A stretch of DNA of 64,000 bases, taken from assembly GCA_051654905.1 (NCBI GenBank), contig JBOFYY010000159.1, forward strand, positions 197,230 through 261,229, given 5' to 3'. This DNA comes from JBOFIQ01 sp051654905. GTDB taxonomy: Bacteria > Actinomycetota > Actinomycetes > Propionibacteriales > Propionibacteriaceae. The position numbers were made by a program, and so were the translations under genes. Below the pieces are notes generated by a model that saw nothing but the letters and a program-made list of their open reading frames with translations, was not told the DNA's origin and did not search any database. Below are positions 40,787-49,379 of this stretch, piece by piece (positions within the stretch are counted from its first letter, which is position 1; each line of letters begins with the position of its first letter).

Positions 40787-41209
40787 ATGGCTACTGCAGG
40801 CCGTACTGCCGCCCAGAAGGCCGCCGCTGCGAAGCAGAAGGTGCGCCGCAAGGAAAAGAAAAACATTGTCGCCGGGCAGGCGCATATCAAGAGCACCTTC
40901 AATAACACGATTATTGCCATCACCGATCCTACTGGTGCGGTAATTTCGTGGGCTTCCGCCGGCACCGTCGGTTTCAAGGGCTCCCGCAAGTCGACCCCAT
41001 TCGCCGCGCAGATGGCTGCCGAGGCTGCGGGTCGTCGTGCAATGGACCACGGCATGAAGCGCGTGGACGTTTTCGTGAAGGGCCCGGGTTCGGGTCGTGA
41101 AACAGCAATCCGTTCGCTTGGGGCCGTTGGCCTTGAGGTCGGCGCTATTTCCGACGTTACCCCAGTTCCCCATAACGGCTGCCGTCCTCCGAAGCGCCGC
41201 CGCGTCTAA
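40787..41209 (+). CDS. rpsK: 30S ribosomal protein S11
   Basis: Platform protein of the small subunit; 140 residues. A basic N-terminal segment precedes the conserved IKSTFNNTIIAITDPTGAVI; MDHGMKRVDVFVKGPGSGRE and the C-terminal VTPVPHNGCRPPKRRRV are present. Follows rpsM after 40 bases with AGGAGT upstream. Confidence 0.98.
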   Translation: MATAGRTAAQKAAAAKQKVRRKEKKNIVAGQAHIKSTFNNTIIAITDPTGAVISWASAGTVGFKGSRKSTPFAAQMAAEAAGRRAMDHGMKRVDVFVKGPGSGRETAIRSLGAVGLEVGAISDVTPVPHNGCRPPKRRRV

Positions 41210-41244
41210 TCATCGCCCGATCGAAGTAGAAGGACTGAACTAGA

Positions 41245-41850
41245 ATGGCCCGTTATACCGGCCCCATGACAAAAAAGTCGCGTCGCCTAGGTGTTGACCT
41301 AGTCGGAAACGACAAATCATTTGAGAATCGTCCGTACCCTCCGGGTGTTCACGGTCGCGCTCGTACCAAGGACTCGGAGTACTCACTCCAGCTCCGTGAG
41401 AAGCAGAAGGCTCGCTTCGCTTACGGTGTCCTTGAGAAGCAGTTCCGCCGTTACTACGAGGATGCTAGCCGCCTCCCCGGCAAGACTGGTGACATGCTTC
41501 TCCAGATTCTCGAGACTCGTCTCGATAACGTTCTCTACCGTGCTGGCTTCGCGAATACGCGTCGTCAGGCTCGCCAGATGGTGAACCACGGTCACGTTCT
41601 AGTGAACGGCAAGAAGGTCGATATTCCTTCATTCCGTGTTTCAAAGCACGACATCATTGATATCGCCCCGAAATCGCAGGATATGACTCCTTTTGTCATT
41701 GCCCGCGAAACGTTTGCTACGCGTGAAGTTCCGGCTTGGCTTGAGGCTCGCCCGAACAAGATGCGTATCTTCGTTCATCAGCTCCCCGTCCGCGAGCAAA
41801 TCGTTGTGGACGTCCAAGAGCAGTTGATCGTCGAACTTTACTCGAAGTAA
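41245..41850 (+). CDS. rpsD: 30S ribosomal protein S4
   Basis: Primary 16S rRNA binder; 201 residues. Contains RLGVDLVGNDKSFENRPYPP, the S4 RNA-binding fold with TRLDNVLYRAGFANTRRQAR and VNHGHVLVNGKKVDIPSF. The N-terminal zinc-type cysteines of some S4 proteins are absent, as in most actinobacteria. A hairpin follows before rpoA. Confidence 0.97.
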   Translation: MARYTGPMTKKSRRLGVDLVGNDKSFENRPYPPGVHGRARTKDSEYSLQLREKQKARFAYGVLEKQFRRYYEDASRLPGKTGDMLLQILETRLDNVLYRAGFANTRRQARQMVNHGHVLVNGKKVDIPSFRVSKHDIIDIAPKSQDMTPFVIARETFATREVPAWLEARPNKMRIFVHQLPVREQIVVDVQEQLIVELYSK

Positions 41851-41857
41851 GCCCATG

Positions 41858-41885
41858 GCCCCGGTCAGTTTTTGCTGGCCGGGGC
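41858..41885 (+). promoter_or_regulatory. Hairpin between rpsD and rpoA
   Basis: GCCCCGGTCAG (41858-41868) pairs with CTGGCCGGGGC (41875-41885), one G-T pair, loop TTTTTG. No T-run follows. Could attenuate expression of rpoA relative to rpsD or protect an RNA end; rpoA starts 52 bases later. Confidence 0.5.
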
Positions 41886-41937
41886 GCCTTGGCAGTCCCG
41901 TCGTCATATAGCGGTCGATGGGGAAAGGAAAAAGCAC

Positions 41938-42960
41938 ATGCTTATCGCACAGCGTCCGATGCTCTCTGAAGAGGTCGTTGATCAGTTCCGTTCGCGGTTC
42001 ATCATCGAGCCTTTAGAGCCTGGCTTCGGTTATACCCTAGGCAACTCACTGCGTCGTACCTTGTTGTCCTCAATTCCTGGCGCCGCTTTGACGTCGATTA
42101 AAATTGAAGGCAACCAGCACGAGTTCTCCACTTTGGAGGGCGTCGTAGAAGACGTAACTGAGATCATTCTTAACCTAAAAGGTCTTGTCGTTTCTTCTGA
42201 AGAAGATGAGCCCGTTGCTATGTACCTACGTAAGTCCGGCCCTGGAGCCGTGACCGCAGCTGACATTCAGGCTCCGGCCGGTGTCGAGGTTCATAACACG
42301 GACATGCATATTGCGACATTGAATGATGCTGGCAAGATTGATATGGAGCTTATTGTTGAGCGTGGCCGCGGCTACGTTTCAAGCCTCCAGAACAATCTTG
42401 ATAGCTCTGACATTGGTCGGATTGCCGTTGACTCGATTTACTCACCAGTCCTCAACGTGACCTACAAGGTCGAGGCAACTCGTGTCGAACAGCGTACTGA
42501 CTTCGATCGTTTAATCGTTGATGTCGAAACCAAGCAGGCTATTGCACCGCGTGATGCGATGGCATCAGCTGGTAAGACTCTGGTAGAGCTTTTCGGTTTG
42601 GCTCGTGAACTTAACTTCGAAGCTGAAGGCGTCGAGATTGGTCCATCACCTGTTGATGACCAGCTTGCTGCTGATTTGGCTTTGCCAGTTGAAGAGCTTA
42701 ACCTCACCGTGCGTTCCTACAACTGCCTCAAGCGTGAGGGTGTTCATACCGTAAGCGAGCTAGTCTCGCGTTCGGAGCAGGATCTTCTCGATATTCGCAA
42801 CTTTGGTTCCAAGTCAATTGACGAGGTCAAACTGAAGCTGCACGAGATGGGTCTTGGTCTAAAGGATATGGCCCCCGGCTTCGATCCCCTTTCCGTCATC
42901 GGTAAATACGACGAGAATGACGACGAGGACGTCGATTTCGCCGAGACCGAGCAGTACTGA
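41938..42960 (+). CDS. rpoA: RNA polymerase alpha subunit
   Basis: 340 residues from ATG 41938, which follows GGAAAGGAAAA; the open frame upstream to 41872 runs through the hairpin and is not used. N-terminal dimerisation domain: FIIEPLEPGFGYTLGNSLRR. C-terminal DNA-binding domain: LNLTVRSYNCLKREGVHTVS and DIRNFGSKSIDEVKLKLHEM. Acidic tail. Normal length and order. Confidence 0.97.
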   Translation: MLIAQRPMLSEEVVDQFRSRFIIEPLEPGFGYTLGNSLRRTLLSSIPGAALTSIKIEGNQHEFSTLEGVVEDVTEIILNLKGLVVSSEEDEPVAMYLRKSGPGAVTAADIQAPAGVEVHNTDMHIATLNDAGKIDMELIVERGRGYVSSLQNNLDSSDIGRIAVDSIYSPVLNVTYKVEATRVEQRTDFDRLIVDVETKQAIAPRDAMASAGKTLVELFGLARELNFEAEGVEIGPSPVDDQLAADLALPVEELNLTVRSYNCLKREGVHTVSELVSRSEQDLLDIRNFGSKSIDEVKLKLHEMGLGLKDMAPGFDPLSVIGKYDENDDEDVDFAETEQY

Positions 42961-42980
42961 CATCTGGAGAACTAACCAAT

Positions 42981-43742
42981 ATGCCTACTCCCACTAAGGG
43001 TCCCCGCCTCGGCGGAACTCCGGCCCACGAGCGCATCATTCTGGGCAACCTGTCCAGCCAGCTTTTCGAGCATGGCAAGGTGACCACCACCGAGGCTAAG
43101 GCCAAGCGTGTACGTCCCCTTGCAGAGAAGCTAATCACCAAAGCTAAGCGTGGCGATCTACATAATCGTCGTCTCGTTGCCAAGACGATCACCGATAAGG
43201 GTGTTCTTCACAAGCTTTTCACCGAGATTGCCCCTACCATGGCAGATCGCGATGGCGGCTATACCCGTATCACCAAGATCGGTAACCGTAAGGGCGACAA
43301 CGCTCCTATGGCGATCATTGAGATCTTGACTGAGACGGTAGAAGAGTCTCGTGCAGCCAAGGCTAAGGTTGCTAAGGCAGCTGCTGCCCCTAAGAAGGCT
43401 GACGCCAAGCCAGCTAAGTCCGCTAAGGCTGACAAAGCTGCTAAGGACGAAGTCAAGGCTGTTGAAGCTGATAAGGCTGAAGAAGCTAAGGCTGAGCCAA
43501 AGATCGCTACTCTAGTCGATGCTTCTGCCGATGAGGCTAAGACTGAATACGCTAACTCATTCCGTGGCGCCGAAGCTCCTGAGGGCTTCGACATCAAAGG
43601 TAATGAGGATTCAATGAAGTACCACACCCCAGAGTCTCCTTACTACAATGCCACGATCGCTGAGATCTGGTTCAAGACAGTTGAGGACGCTGAGGCTGCT
43701 GGCTTCACCCCTACTAAGGCTGAAGCTAAGGACGCCGAGTAA
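42981..43742 (+). CDS. rplQ: 50S ribosomal protein L17 with C-terminal extension domain
   Basis: L17 core at 1 to about 122 (PTPTKGPRLGGTPAHERIIL start, TTTEAKAKRVRPLAEKLITK). Typical L17 is 120-140 residues; this one has 253. After the core comes an Ala/Lys/Asp-rich linker (about 125-190) and then a compact segment with GFDIKGNEDSMKYHTPESPY at 202-221 and AEIWFKTVEDAEAAGF at 227-242. That pattern (IKGN, YH, YY, WF, AEAAGF) resembles the small sunset-type domains found in other actinobacterial proteins. Last gene of the alpha operon, followed by a strong terminator. Confidence 0.93.
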   Translation: MPTPTKGPRLGGTPAHERIILGNLSSQLFEHGKVTTTEAKAKRVRPLAEKLITKAKRGDLHNRRLVAKTITDKGVLHKLFTEIAPTMADRDGGYTRITKIGNRKGDNAPMAIIEILTETVEESRAAKAKVAKAAAAPKKADAKPAKSAKADKAAKDEVKAVEADKAEEAKAEPKIATLVDASADEAKTEYANSFRGAEAPEGFDIKGNEDSMKYHTPESPYYNATIAEIWFKTVEDAEAAGFTPTKAEAKDAE

Positions 43743-43774
43743 TCGGGTTTCTTAATAGCTAAAGCACTTGAATT

Positions 43775-43819
43775 GTGTGCCCACTTTCTTTATAGAGAGT
43801 GGGCACACTTTTATTTTGT
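43775..43819 (+). terminator. Intrinsic terminator after rplQ
   Basis: GTGTGCCCACT (43775-43785) pairs perfectly with 43798-43808, extended by three more pairs, then TTTTATTTT follows. A classical strong terminator closing the alpha operon. Confidence 0.92.
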
Positions 43820-43848
43820 TGACAGAGAGGATCCCATGTTCTTAACTT
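43819..43848 (+). promoter_or_regulatory. Candidate promoter for prolyl oligopeptidase gene
   Basis: A perfect TTGACA (43819-43824) overlaps the end of the terminator T-run and is followed 18 bases later by TAACTT (43843-43848). An alternative box TAGGGT (43863-43868) would give a leaderless transcript starting at the ATG at 43875. Confidence 0.45.
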
Positions 43849-43874
43849 TTAGCTGGACAGCGTAGGGTTAAGAA

Positions 43875-45956
43875 ATGAAGTACCCAACTGCGCGCCGTGA
43901 CAACCTCGTCGAAAATATCCATGGGCACCAAATAGCGGACCCTTATCGCTGGCTAGAAGATCCTGATTCTGCTGAAACGCAGGCATGGGTGGATAGCCAA
44001 AACCAGATAACGCAGTCGTATCTAACTCAATTGCCGCAGCACGCTTGGTTTACTCAAGAACTAAAGCAGATCATGATGCAACCGTGGACAGGTATGCCGA
44101 GACGTAGTGGGCCATGGTGGTTGATTCCGCGTCGTGATGGTGTCGATGCGCAAGAGCGTTGGTATCTTGCAAAGACATTAGCTGAACTTCTTGCTGGGGG
44201 TCGGATGTTCCTTGATCCGAATCTGTGGAGCAAAGATGGGACAGCTTCGCTTGGTGAGATAGCTGCCTCTAGCGATGGGGCATTTATTGCTTATACCGTC
44301 AGCAAAAGTGGATCTGACTGGCACACGATTGTTGTCATAGATAGCGAGACCGGGGAAACTATCGACGAATCTGTGGTGACAAAGTTTTCTTCCCCAGTCT
44401 GGTTACCAGATAGTAGATCATTTTTATATGCCCAGTACCGGGATATGGGCACTGCAGATGGTACGCAAACAATGGCATTATCGCCAGCTAACCTTGCGGT
44501 GCATCGACTAGGGCAGGATCTTAAAGATGATGAGATCCTGTGGGAAAACCCTGGCGATCCGATGCTCTTTACTTGGGGTGAAGTTTCTCATGATGAAAGC
44601 TGGCTTGTTGTAGAACAATCATGGGGAACTGAGCCAGATAACTCACTGTGGGTGCATCCGTTGGTAACAACCGAATCACCGCAAGGAAAACGTACTAGCT
44701 GGGGGAGTGCAATATCGATTATTGCTGAACGAACCAATTCCTTTATTCCAGTCCGTATTGATGGCGCTACGCTCATCATGTATACAGATCATGATGCCCC
44801 TAACGGGCGGGTGGTTGCGACACAGGTTGATAGCGATCATGATCTAACAGAACTTGTTGCGCAAAGCGATCCGATTACCCAGGTGCGGGCTGTTGGTGAT
44901 GGATTTGTAGTGGAATACATGGTTGATGTTTTACCGCGTTTTGTTTGCTATGACGGTGATGGTACTTCCCCTAGAGAGCTTTCAGTAACTGGTACTGCCA
45001 CCTTAGGTGTTTATAGCCAAGCCGCACATGATGAGCTGATATTTTATTTAAGCTCTCCTACCTGCCGCGCTCTTGCGACTCAAGCAAGTTTTGCTACTGG
45101 AGAAGCTAAGCCGCTAGATATTGGCAATAAGACAGTAGCTGAATTGTCGATCATGATGGACCGACGTCATGCTCTTAGCGCTGATGGTACTAAGGTTCCA
45201 TATTGGTTAATTGCCGCCGCCGATACTGATCTTTCCCAACCTTGTCCAACTATCGTTTACGGCTATGGTGGGTTTGATATAGCGGTTCAGCCAGCATTTT
45301 CTGCAGCTTGGCAAGCATGGATTAAAGCCGGTGGCGCGGTTGTTATCGCGACGCTGCGTGGTGGTGGAGAATACGGTAGAACTTGGTACGACGCAGGTCG
45401 AGGCAAGAACAAACAACGAGTTTTTGATGATGTGATTGCAGTTGGTGAGCATCTGTGCTCGACAGGGGTTTCGACACCCGCCAAATTAGCAATACATGGT
45501 CGTTCTAACGGGGGACTGTTGGCGGGAGCTGCGCTAGTGCAACGTCCAGATCTTTGGGCAGTAGCGTTGCCGGGCGTGGGCGTGCTCGATATGTTGAGAT
45601 TCCATCGTTTTACCGGAGGGTTGGCGTGGGCAAGCGACTATGGAAATCCAGATAATTTGGATGATTTCGAGGTAGCTTTAGCCTATTCCCCGCTGCACAA
45701 TATCTGTGAGGGAAAGCAATATCCAGCCACACTTGTGACTACTGGTGATCATGATGATCGAGTAGTTCCACTACATAGCCATAAGTTCACTGCCACATTG
45801 CAGCATGCCCAAGGTGGTAGTGCCCCAATTTTGACTAGGATTGAGACGGCAACTGGGCATGGTGCCGGTAAACCATTGCATATGGTTGCTCAAGAGTGGG
45901 CTGACATTTTAACTTTTGCTGCTTACCATACGGCTTTAGTTCCAAGACAGGATTAG
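43875..45956 (+). CDS. Prolyl oligopeptidase family serine peptidase
   Basis: 693 residues, S9A-type: an N-terminal helix and seven-blade beta-propeller followed by an alpha/beta-hydrolase domain. Catalytic triad by motif: Ser544 in GRSNGGLLAG, Asp627 in GDHDDRVVP and His662 in TGHGAGKP. RGGGEYGRTWYDAG before the Ser is a family marker. Cleaves short peptides after proline (or basic residues in the related oligopeptidase B). No signal peptide, so cytoplasmic. No Shine-Dalgarno; see the leaderless possibility above. Confidence 0.92.
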   Translation: MKYPTARRDNLVENIHGHQIADPYRWLEDPDSAETQAWVDSQNQITQSYLTQLPQHAWFTQELKQIMMQPWTGMPRRSGPWWLIPRRDGVDAQERWYLAKTLAELLAGGRMFLDPNLWSKDGTASLGEIAASSDGAFIAYTVSKSGSDWHTIVVIDSETGETIDESVVTKFSSPVWLPDSRSFLYAQYRDMGTADGTQTMALSPANLAVHRLGQDLKDDEILWENPGDPMLFTWGEVSHDESWLVVEQSWGTEPDNSLWVHPLVTTESPQGKRTSWGSAISIIAERTNSFIPVRIDGATLIMYTDHDAPNGRVVATQVDSDHDLTELVAQSDPITQVRAVGDGFVVEYMVDVLPRFVCYDGDGTSPRELSVTGTATLGVYSQAAHDELIFYLSSPTCRALATQASFATGEAKPLDIGNKTVAELSIMMDRRHALSADGTKVPYWLIAAADTDLSQPCPTIVYGYGGFDIAVQPAFSAAWQAWIKAGGAVVIATLRGGGEYGRTWYDAGRGKNKQRVFDDVIAVGEHLCSTGVSTPAKLAIHGRSNGGLLAGAALVQRPDLWAVALPGVGVLDMLRFHRFTGGLAWASDYGNPDNLDDFEVALAYSPLHNICEGKQYPATLVTTGDHDDRVVPLHSHKFTATLQHAQGGSAPILTRIETATGHGAGKPLHMVAQEWADILTFAAYHTALVPRQD

Positions 45957-45977
45957 TTGCAGCATGGGTAGGATGTG

Positions 45978-47123
45978 ATGGTGGAACCTATAGATGGCAA
46001 AGGGCTGCGGATTGCCCAGATGGCTAATTTTGTTAGTCCTACTTCTGGCGGAATGCGGCAAGCTATCGATGCGTTGGGTCGTGGCTATGTAGCTGCTGGA
46101 GCACAACGCATCTTGGTGGTTCCGGGGGAAAAGAATCAGATTACCGAAGATGAATCTGGGGTAACAGTTTATGTGCGTGCTCCGAAGCTGAAAGCTGGCT
46201 ATCGCATGATAGCGACGCCGCATGAAGCGCTTCGGGCATTAGAAAAATTTGCGCCAACTTCGATTGAGGTTTCCGATAAGTGGACGTTGACTCCGGCAGC
46301 TGGCTGGGCAAAGCGACGTCAAATCGGATCGGTGCTTTTTTCTCATGAGCGACTTTCCGACATGTTAATGGATTGGCTGCAACGTCAATTTGGGGTCTCC
46401 GAAGCAGTAGGGGCGCTGAATCGTCGATTAGCTAAACGCTATGACGCCGTAGTGGTGACATCAGATTATGCTGCTGCTGAGTTTGCTAATACCGGAGCTA
46501 ACTTAGTCAAAGTTCCACTGGGGGTGGATTTAGAGACTTTTAACCCTTTGCAAGGTTCTCCATCGAATCTGGGGGTTCCGCAGCTTTGCTACGTCGGACG
46601 AATGTCGCGGGAAAAGTGGCCGCAGCTAGGAGTTGCTGCGGTTGCTGAGTTGCATCGACGCGGGGTTGCCTGCCAACTGACGATGTATGGAACTGGACCG
46701 CATATTCCGATGTTGCAGGAGATTGCAGGAGATGCCCCAGTAACTTTTGCAGGGCATCTTGCTGGTCGAGATGAGGTTGCCAAAGCTTTTGCTAGTTCTG
46801 ATATCAGTTTGAGTGTCTGTCCGACCGAAACCTTTGGGTTAGCTGTTTTGGAAGCGTTAGCATCGGGAACTCCAGTGATTACTGCCAATCGGGGTGGCGC
46901 CAGAGAGCTTGTTACTCAAAATTGTGCCCAATGGGGCGCTCCAGATCCACTGCATATTGCTGATGCGATTGAGAAGATGCTGCAGCGACTTGCTGATCCG
47001 GTATCGGCACAGCAGATTCGAGCTGCCGCTAGGGCTAGGGCGCAAGAGTATTCTTGGGATAGTTCAGTGCAGCAAATGTTGGGGTTACATCGTCAGCTAG
47101 CTAGCAAGGGGAAGAAGTCATGA
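45978..47123 (+). CDS. GT4 glycosyltransferase, PimC-like mannosyltransferase
   Basis: 381 residues from ATG 45978 (GTG 45975 and 45981 also possible). N-terminal Rossmann domain begins GLRIAQMANFVSPTSGGMRQ; the segment SIEVSDKWTLT and the VKVPLGVDLETFNP block match PimC-type enzymes that add mannose from GDP-mannose to phosphatidylinositol mannosides. C-terminal donor site: CPTETFGLAVLEALASGTPV with the E-x7-E pattern. Acts at the inner face of the membrane. Stop overlaps the following gene by 4 bases. The exact acceptor is inference. Confidence 0.85.
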   Translation: MVEPIDGKGLRIAQMANFVSPTSGGMRQAIDALGRGYVAAGAQRILVVPGEKNQITEDESGVTVYVRAPKLKAGYRMIATPHEALRALEKFAPTSIEVSDKWTLTPAAGWAKRRQIGSVLFSHERLSDMLMDWLQRQFGVSEAVGALNRRLAKRYDAVVVTSDYAAAEFANTGANLVKVPLGVDLETFNPLQGSPSNLGVPQLCYVGRMSREKWPQLGVAAVAELHRRGVACQLTMYGTGPHIPMLQEIAGDAPVTFAGHLAGRDEVAKAFASSDISLSVCPTETFGLAVLEALASGTPVITANRGGARELVTQNCAQWGAPDPLHIADAIEKMLQRLADPVSAQQIRAAARARAQEYSWDSSVQQMLGLHRQLASKGKKS

Positions 47124-47725
47124 GCCAGTGTCGTCGTTTCATTGCTGCAGTAGCTGCTGCAATTGGCTATATAGCGCCGTTAGCTATAGCGAGCCAAAAA
47201 AACTCAGCAAGTAGTAGCTCGCTGGAGCAGGTAGTAGCAGAACTGAAAGCAACGGGGCTAACAGATATGGCTTTGGTGCTGGCTGCGCGAGAACGAGTTG
47301 AGCAACAATATGAATACTATTCAGCGATGAGTCCGTGGGAAAGTATTGCGGTCTCGTGGCGTAACCAGCGTGGCTATAGCGCGCAATACAATATGGCACT
47401 TGTCCAAGTGTTGCTAGGTTTAGGTTTTGCGGCAGAACCAGTATTTGCTGCTCGGATTCGCGAAGATACGCCGCGCCCGTGGTGGCGCACAGCTCATGTT
47501 TGGGTACGAGTTTGGGTGCAAGAGCGACCTTACGAAATCTGTGCGGGGCTTTGCGATAGCGATGGAACGCTTAGATTTACTCCGGTTTCACAGGTGCAGC
47601 CTTTTACGCGCCGAACTCGGATAAATACTGCGATTATTTTGACTCTAGTTGCCGCATGGCAGCAGTGGCGAAAGCTATTTACTAGCGAGTCGCTTCCGGA
47701 ATGGATGTATCGAAATTTTAGATAA
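47120..47725 (+). CDS. Papain-fold-like (transglutaminase/NAT) protein lacking the catalytic cysteine
   Basis: 201 residues. Hydrophobic N-terminus (AAVAAAIGYIAPLAIA) could be a membrane anchor. The central RNQRGYSAQYNMALVQVLLG and the later RTAHVWVRVWV align by eye with the Cys- and His-bearing blocks of transglutaminase-like and arylamine N-acetyltransferase-like proteins (for example RGGYC..N and HxxLxV). The position of the cysteine is Ser in GYS; the His (AHVWV) remains. So activity would be lost or changed. Start overlaps the mannosyltransferase stop, so the two are coupled. The fold call is inference. Confidence 0.6.
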   Translation: MSQCRRFIAAVAAAIGYIAPLAIASQKNSASSSSLEQVVAELKATGLTDMALVLAARERVEQQYEYYSAMSPWESIAVSWRNQRGYSAQYNMALVQVLLGLGFAAEPVFAARIREDTPRPWWRTAHVWVRVWVQERPYEICAGLCDSDGTLRFTPVSQVQPFTRRTRINTAIILTLVAAWQQWRKLFTSESLPEWMYRNFR

Positions 47726-47748
47726 GCGCAAAAATTATGAAAATAGCT

Positions 47749-47797
47749 CTTATGTTAGGTGCCCGACGGAATATAACCGTCGGGCACCTAACATAAG
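47749..47797. terminator. Bidirectional terminator, 21-bp perfect stem
   Basis: 47749-47769 pairs perfectly with 47777-47797 around AATATAA. It lies between the convergent hypothetical gene (+) and sodA (-), and would end both. The stem includes the GC run TGCCCGACGG. Confidence 0.85.
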
Positions 47798-47813
47798 TGA
47801 TCTTGTTGAGAAC

Positions 47814-48419
47814 TTAGATGAGATTTAAGCTCTTAGCTTTAGCTAGTCGCTTAGCAGCATCTGCCCAGTTCACGACGCCCCACCAAGCCTTGACGTAGTC
47901 AGCCTTGACGTTCTTGTACTGAAGGTAGAAAGCGTGTTCCCACATATCAAGCACGATGATTGGAACAACGGTAACAGGTACGTTGCCTTGCTGATCGTAA
48001 AGCTGGATGGTGATGAGTTTCTGGGAAAGAGTGTCGTAGCACAGCATCGCCCAGCCGGACCCGAAGATCGAGTTTGCGACAGCTTCAAACTGCTTGGTGA
48101 AAGTATCAACAGAGCCGAAGTTAGCTTCGATCTGAGCTTTGAGATCGCCAGAAAGCTCACCACCAGTGGGGGAGAGGTTCTTCCAGAAGATCGTGTGGTT
48201 GATATGCCCACCCAAGTTGAAGGCAAGTTTGCGCTCTAAACCAGCGATTGGGCCAAAGTCACCCTTATCCTGACAAGCGGCAATTTCTTCTAGCGTCTGG
48301 TTTGCAGTGTTGACGTAGTTAGCATGGTGCTTGTTGTGATGCAGCTCCATAATTTCAGGGGCAATAGCTGGTGCTAGTGCGTCGTAGTCATAGCCAAGAT
48401 CTGGCAGGGAGTAAGTCAC
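47814..48419 (-). CDS. sodA: Superoxide dismutase (Mn/Fe family)
   Basis: 201 residues, GTG start with AAAGGA seven bases before. Metal ligands His27 (LHHNKHH), His75 (HINHTIFW), Asp158 (VLDMWEH) and His162 are all present. The QLYDQQG segment (139-145) carries Gln at the position associated with manganese or cambialistic enzymes, as in M. avium and propionibacterial SODs, rather than iron-only forms. Removes superoxide in the cytoplasm. Single-gene unit. Confidence 0.96.
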   Translation of the reverse strand: MTYSLPDLGYDYDALAPAIAPEIMELHHNKHHANYVNTANQTLEEIAACQDKGDFGPIAGLERKLAFNLGGHINHTIFWKNLSPTGGELSGDLKAQIEANFGSVDTFTKQFEAVANSIFGSGWAMLCYDTLSQKLITIQLYDQQGNVPVTVVPIIVLDMWEHAFYLQYKNVKADYVKAWWGVVNWADAAKRLAKAKSLNLI

Positions 48420-48575
48420 GGGGATGTCCTTTCCTCAATCATCTGAGCGATGCTCATCTCTAGCGTAGTGACCTAGCTCACACAATGCGAAAAATTATGA
48501 AAAATCTGTGCAAAAATCTGATATTGCTATGGCGTTTTACATATAAACGATCTACCTCAGCAATAGAGTTCAATC

Positions 48576-49379
48576 ATGACTCAAGCAGAACCAGCAAATT
48601 TGTCATTTGATAATCCAGCGCTATCTTTACGCGGGCTTACGAAAAGTTTTGGCGCGAAACGAGCTGTGGATGGATTAGGGCTAGTAGTTCCGCAAGGCTC
48701 TTTCTTTGGGCTAGTAGGTCCTAACGGTGCTGGAAAAACAACCACGCTATCAATGGTTACTGGGTTATTGCTCCCAGATGCTGGCGAAGCCTGGATCTTA
48801 GGGCATGAGGTCTGGCACGATCCGATTGCTGCGAAATCACTCATCGGAGTACTTCCAGATGGGGTTCGCCTCTTTGATCGTCTTTCTGGTAGAGAATTAT
48901 TGCGATACACCGGAATGTTACGCAAGGTCGATCCTCGCGATATTGAAGTTCGCTCGAAGTCTTTACTAGAAGGATTAGGTTTACTAGCTGATGCCGATAA
49001 ATTAGTGGTTGACTATTCAGCCGGTATGACTAAGAAAATTGGTCTAGCGTGTGCGCTTATCCACGCTCCACGGATAGTAATTCTTGATGAGCCGCTAGAG
49101 GCCGTCGACCCAGTTTCTGGGCAAGCTATCCGTCAGATTTTAACTAGTTATGTAGCAGGTGGCGGCACCGTCGTAATGTCTAGCCACGTTATGGAACTAG
49201 TAGAAGGTATCTGTAGCCATGTAGCAGTGATCGCAAATGGTCGAGTTCTTACCGCCGGCACGGTAGCTGAGGTTTGCAAAGGTGAGACCTTACAGGGACG
49301 TTTCTTGAAACTTGTGGGAGCCCAAGAAATAGGGGTGGAGGGATTCTCGTGGTTAACACACTCGTTAAACTCCAACTAA
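48576..49379 (+). CDS. ABC-2 type exporter, ATP-binding protein
   Basis: 267 residues. Walker A GPNGAGKTTT, signature VDYSAGMTKKIGLACA (a degenerate LSGGQ, read YSAGM), Walker B IVILDEPLEAVD. Resembles ATPases of DrrA/CcmA-type exporters. The permease start lies 31 bases inside its 3' end, with GGAGGG before it. The permease reading frame is broken, so the system may be non-functional unless the frameshift is corrected. Confidence 0.9.
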   Translation: MTQAEPANLSFDNPALSLRGLTKSFGAKRAVDGLGLVVPQGSFFGLVGPNGAGKTTTLSMVTGLLLPDAGEAWILGHEVWHDPIAAKSLIGVLPDGVRLFDRLSGRELLRYTGMLRKVDPRDIEVRSKSLLEGLGLLADADKLVVDYSAGMTKKIGLACALIHAPRIVILDEPLEAVDPVSGQAIRQILTSYVAGGGTVVMSSHVMELVEGICSHVAVIANGRVLTAGTVAEVCKGETLQGRFLKLVGAQEIGVEGFSWLTHSLNSN

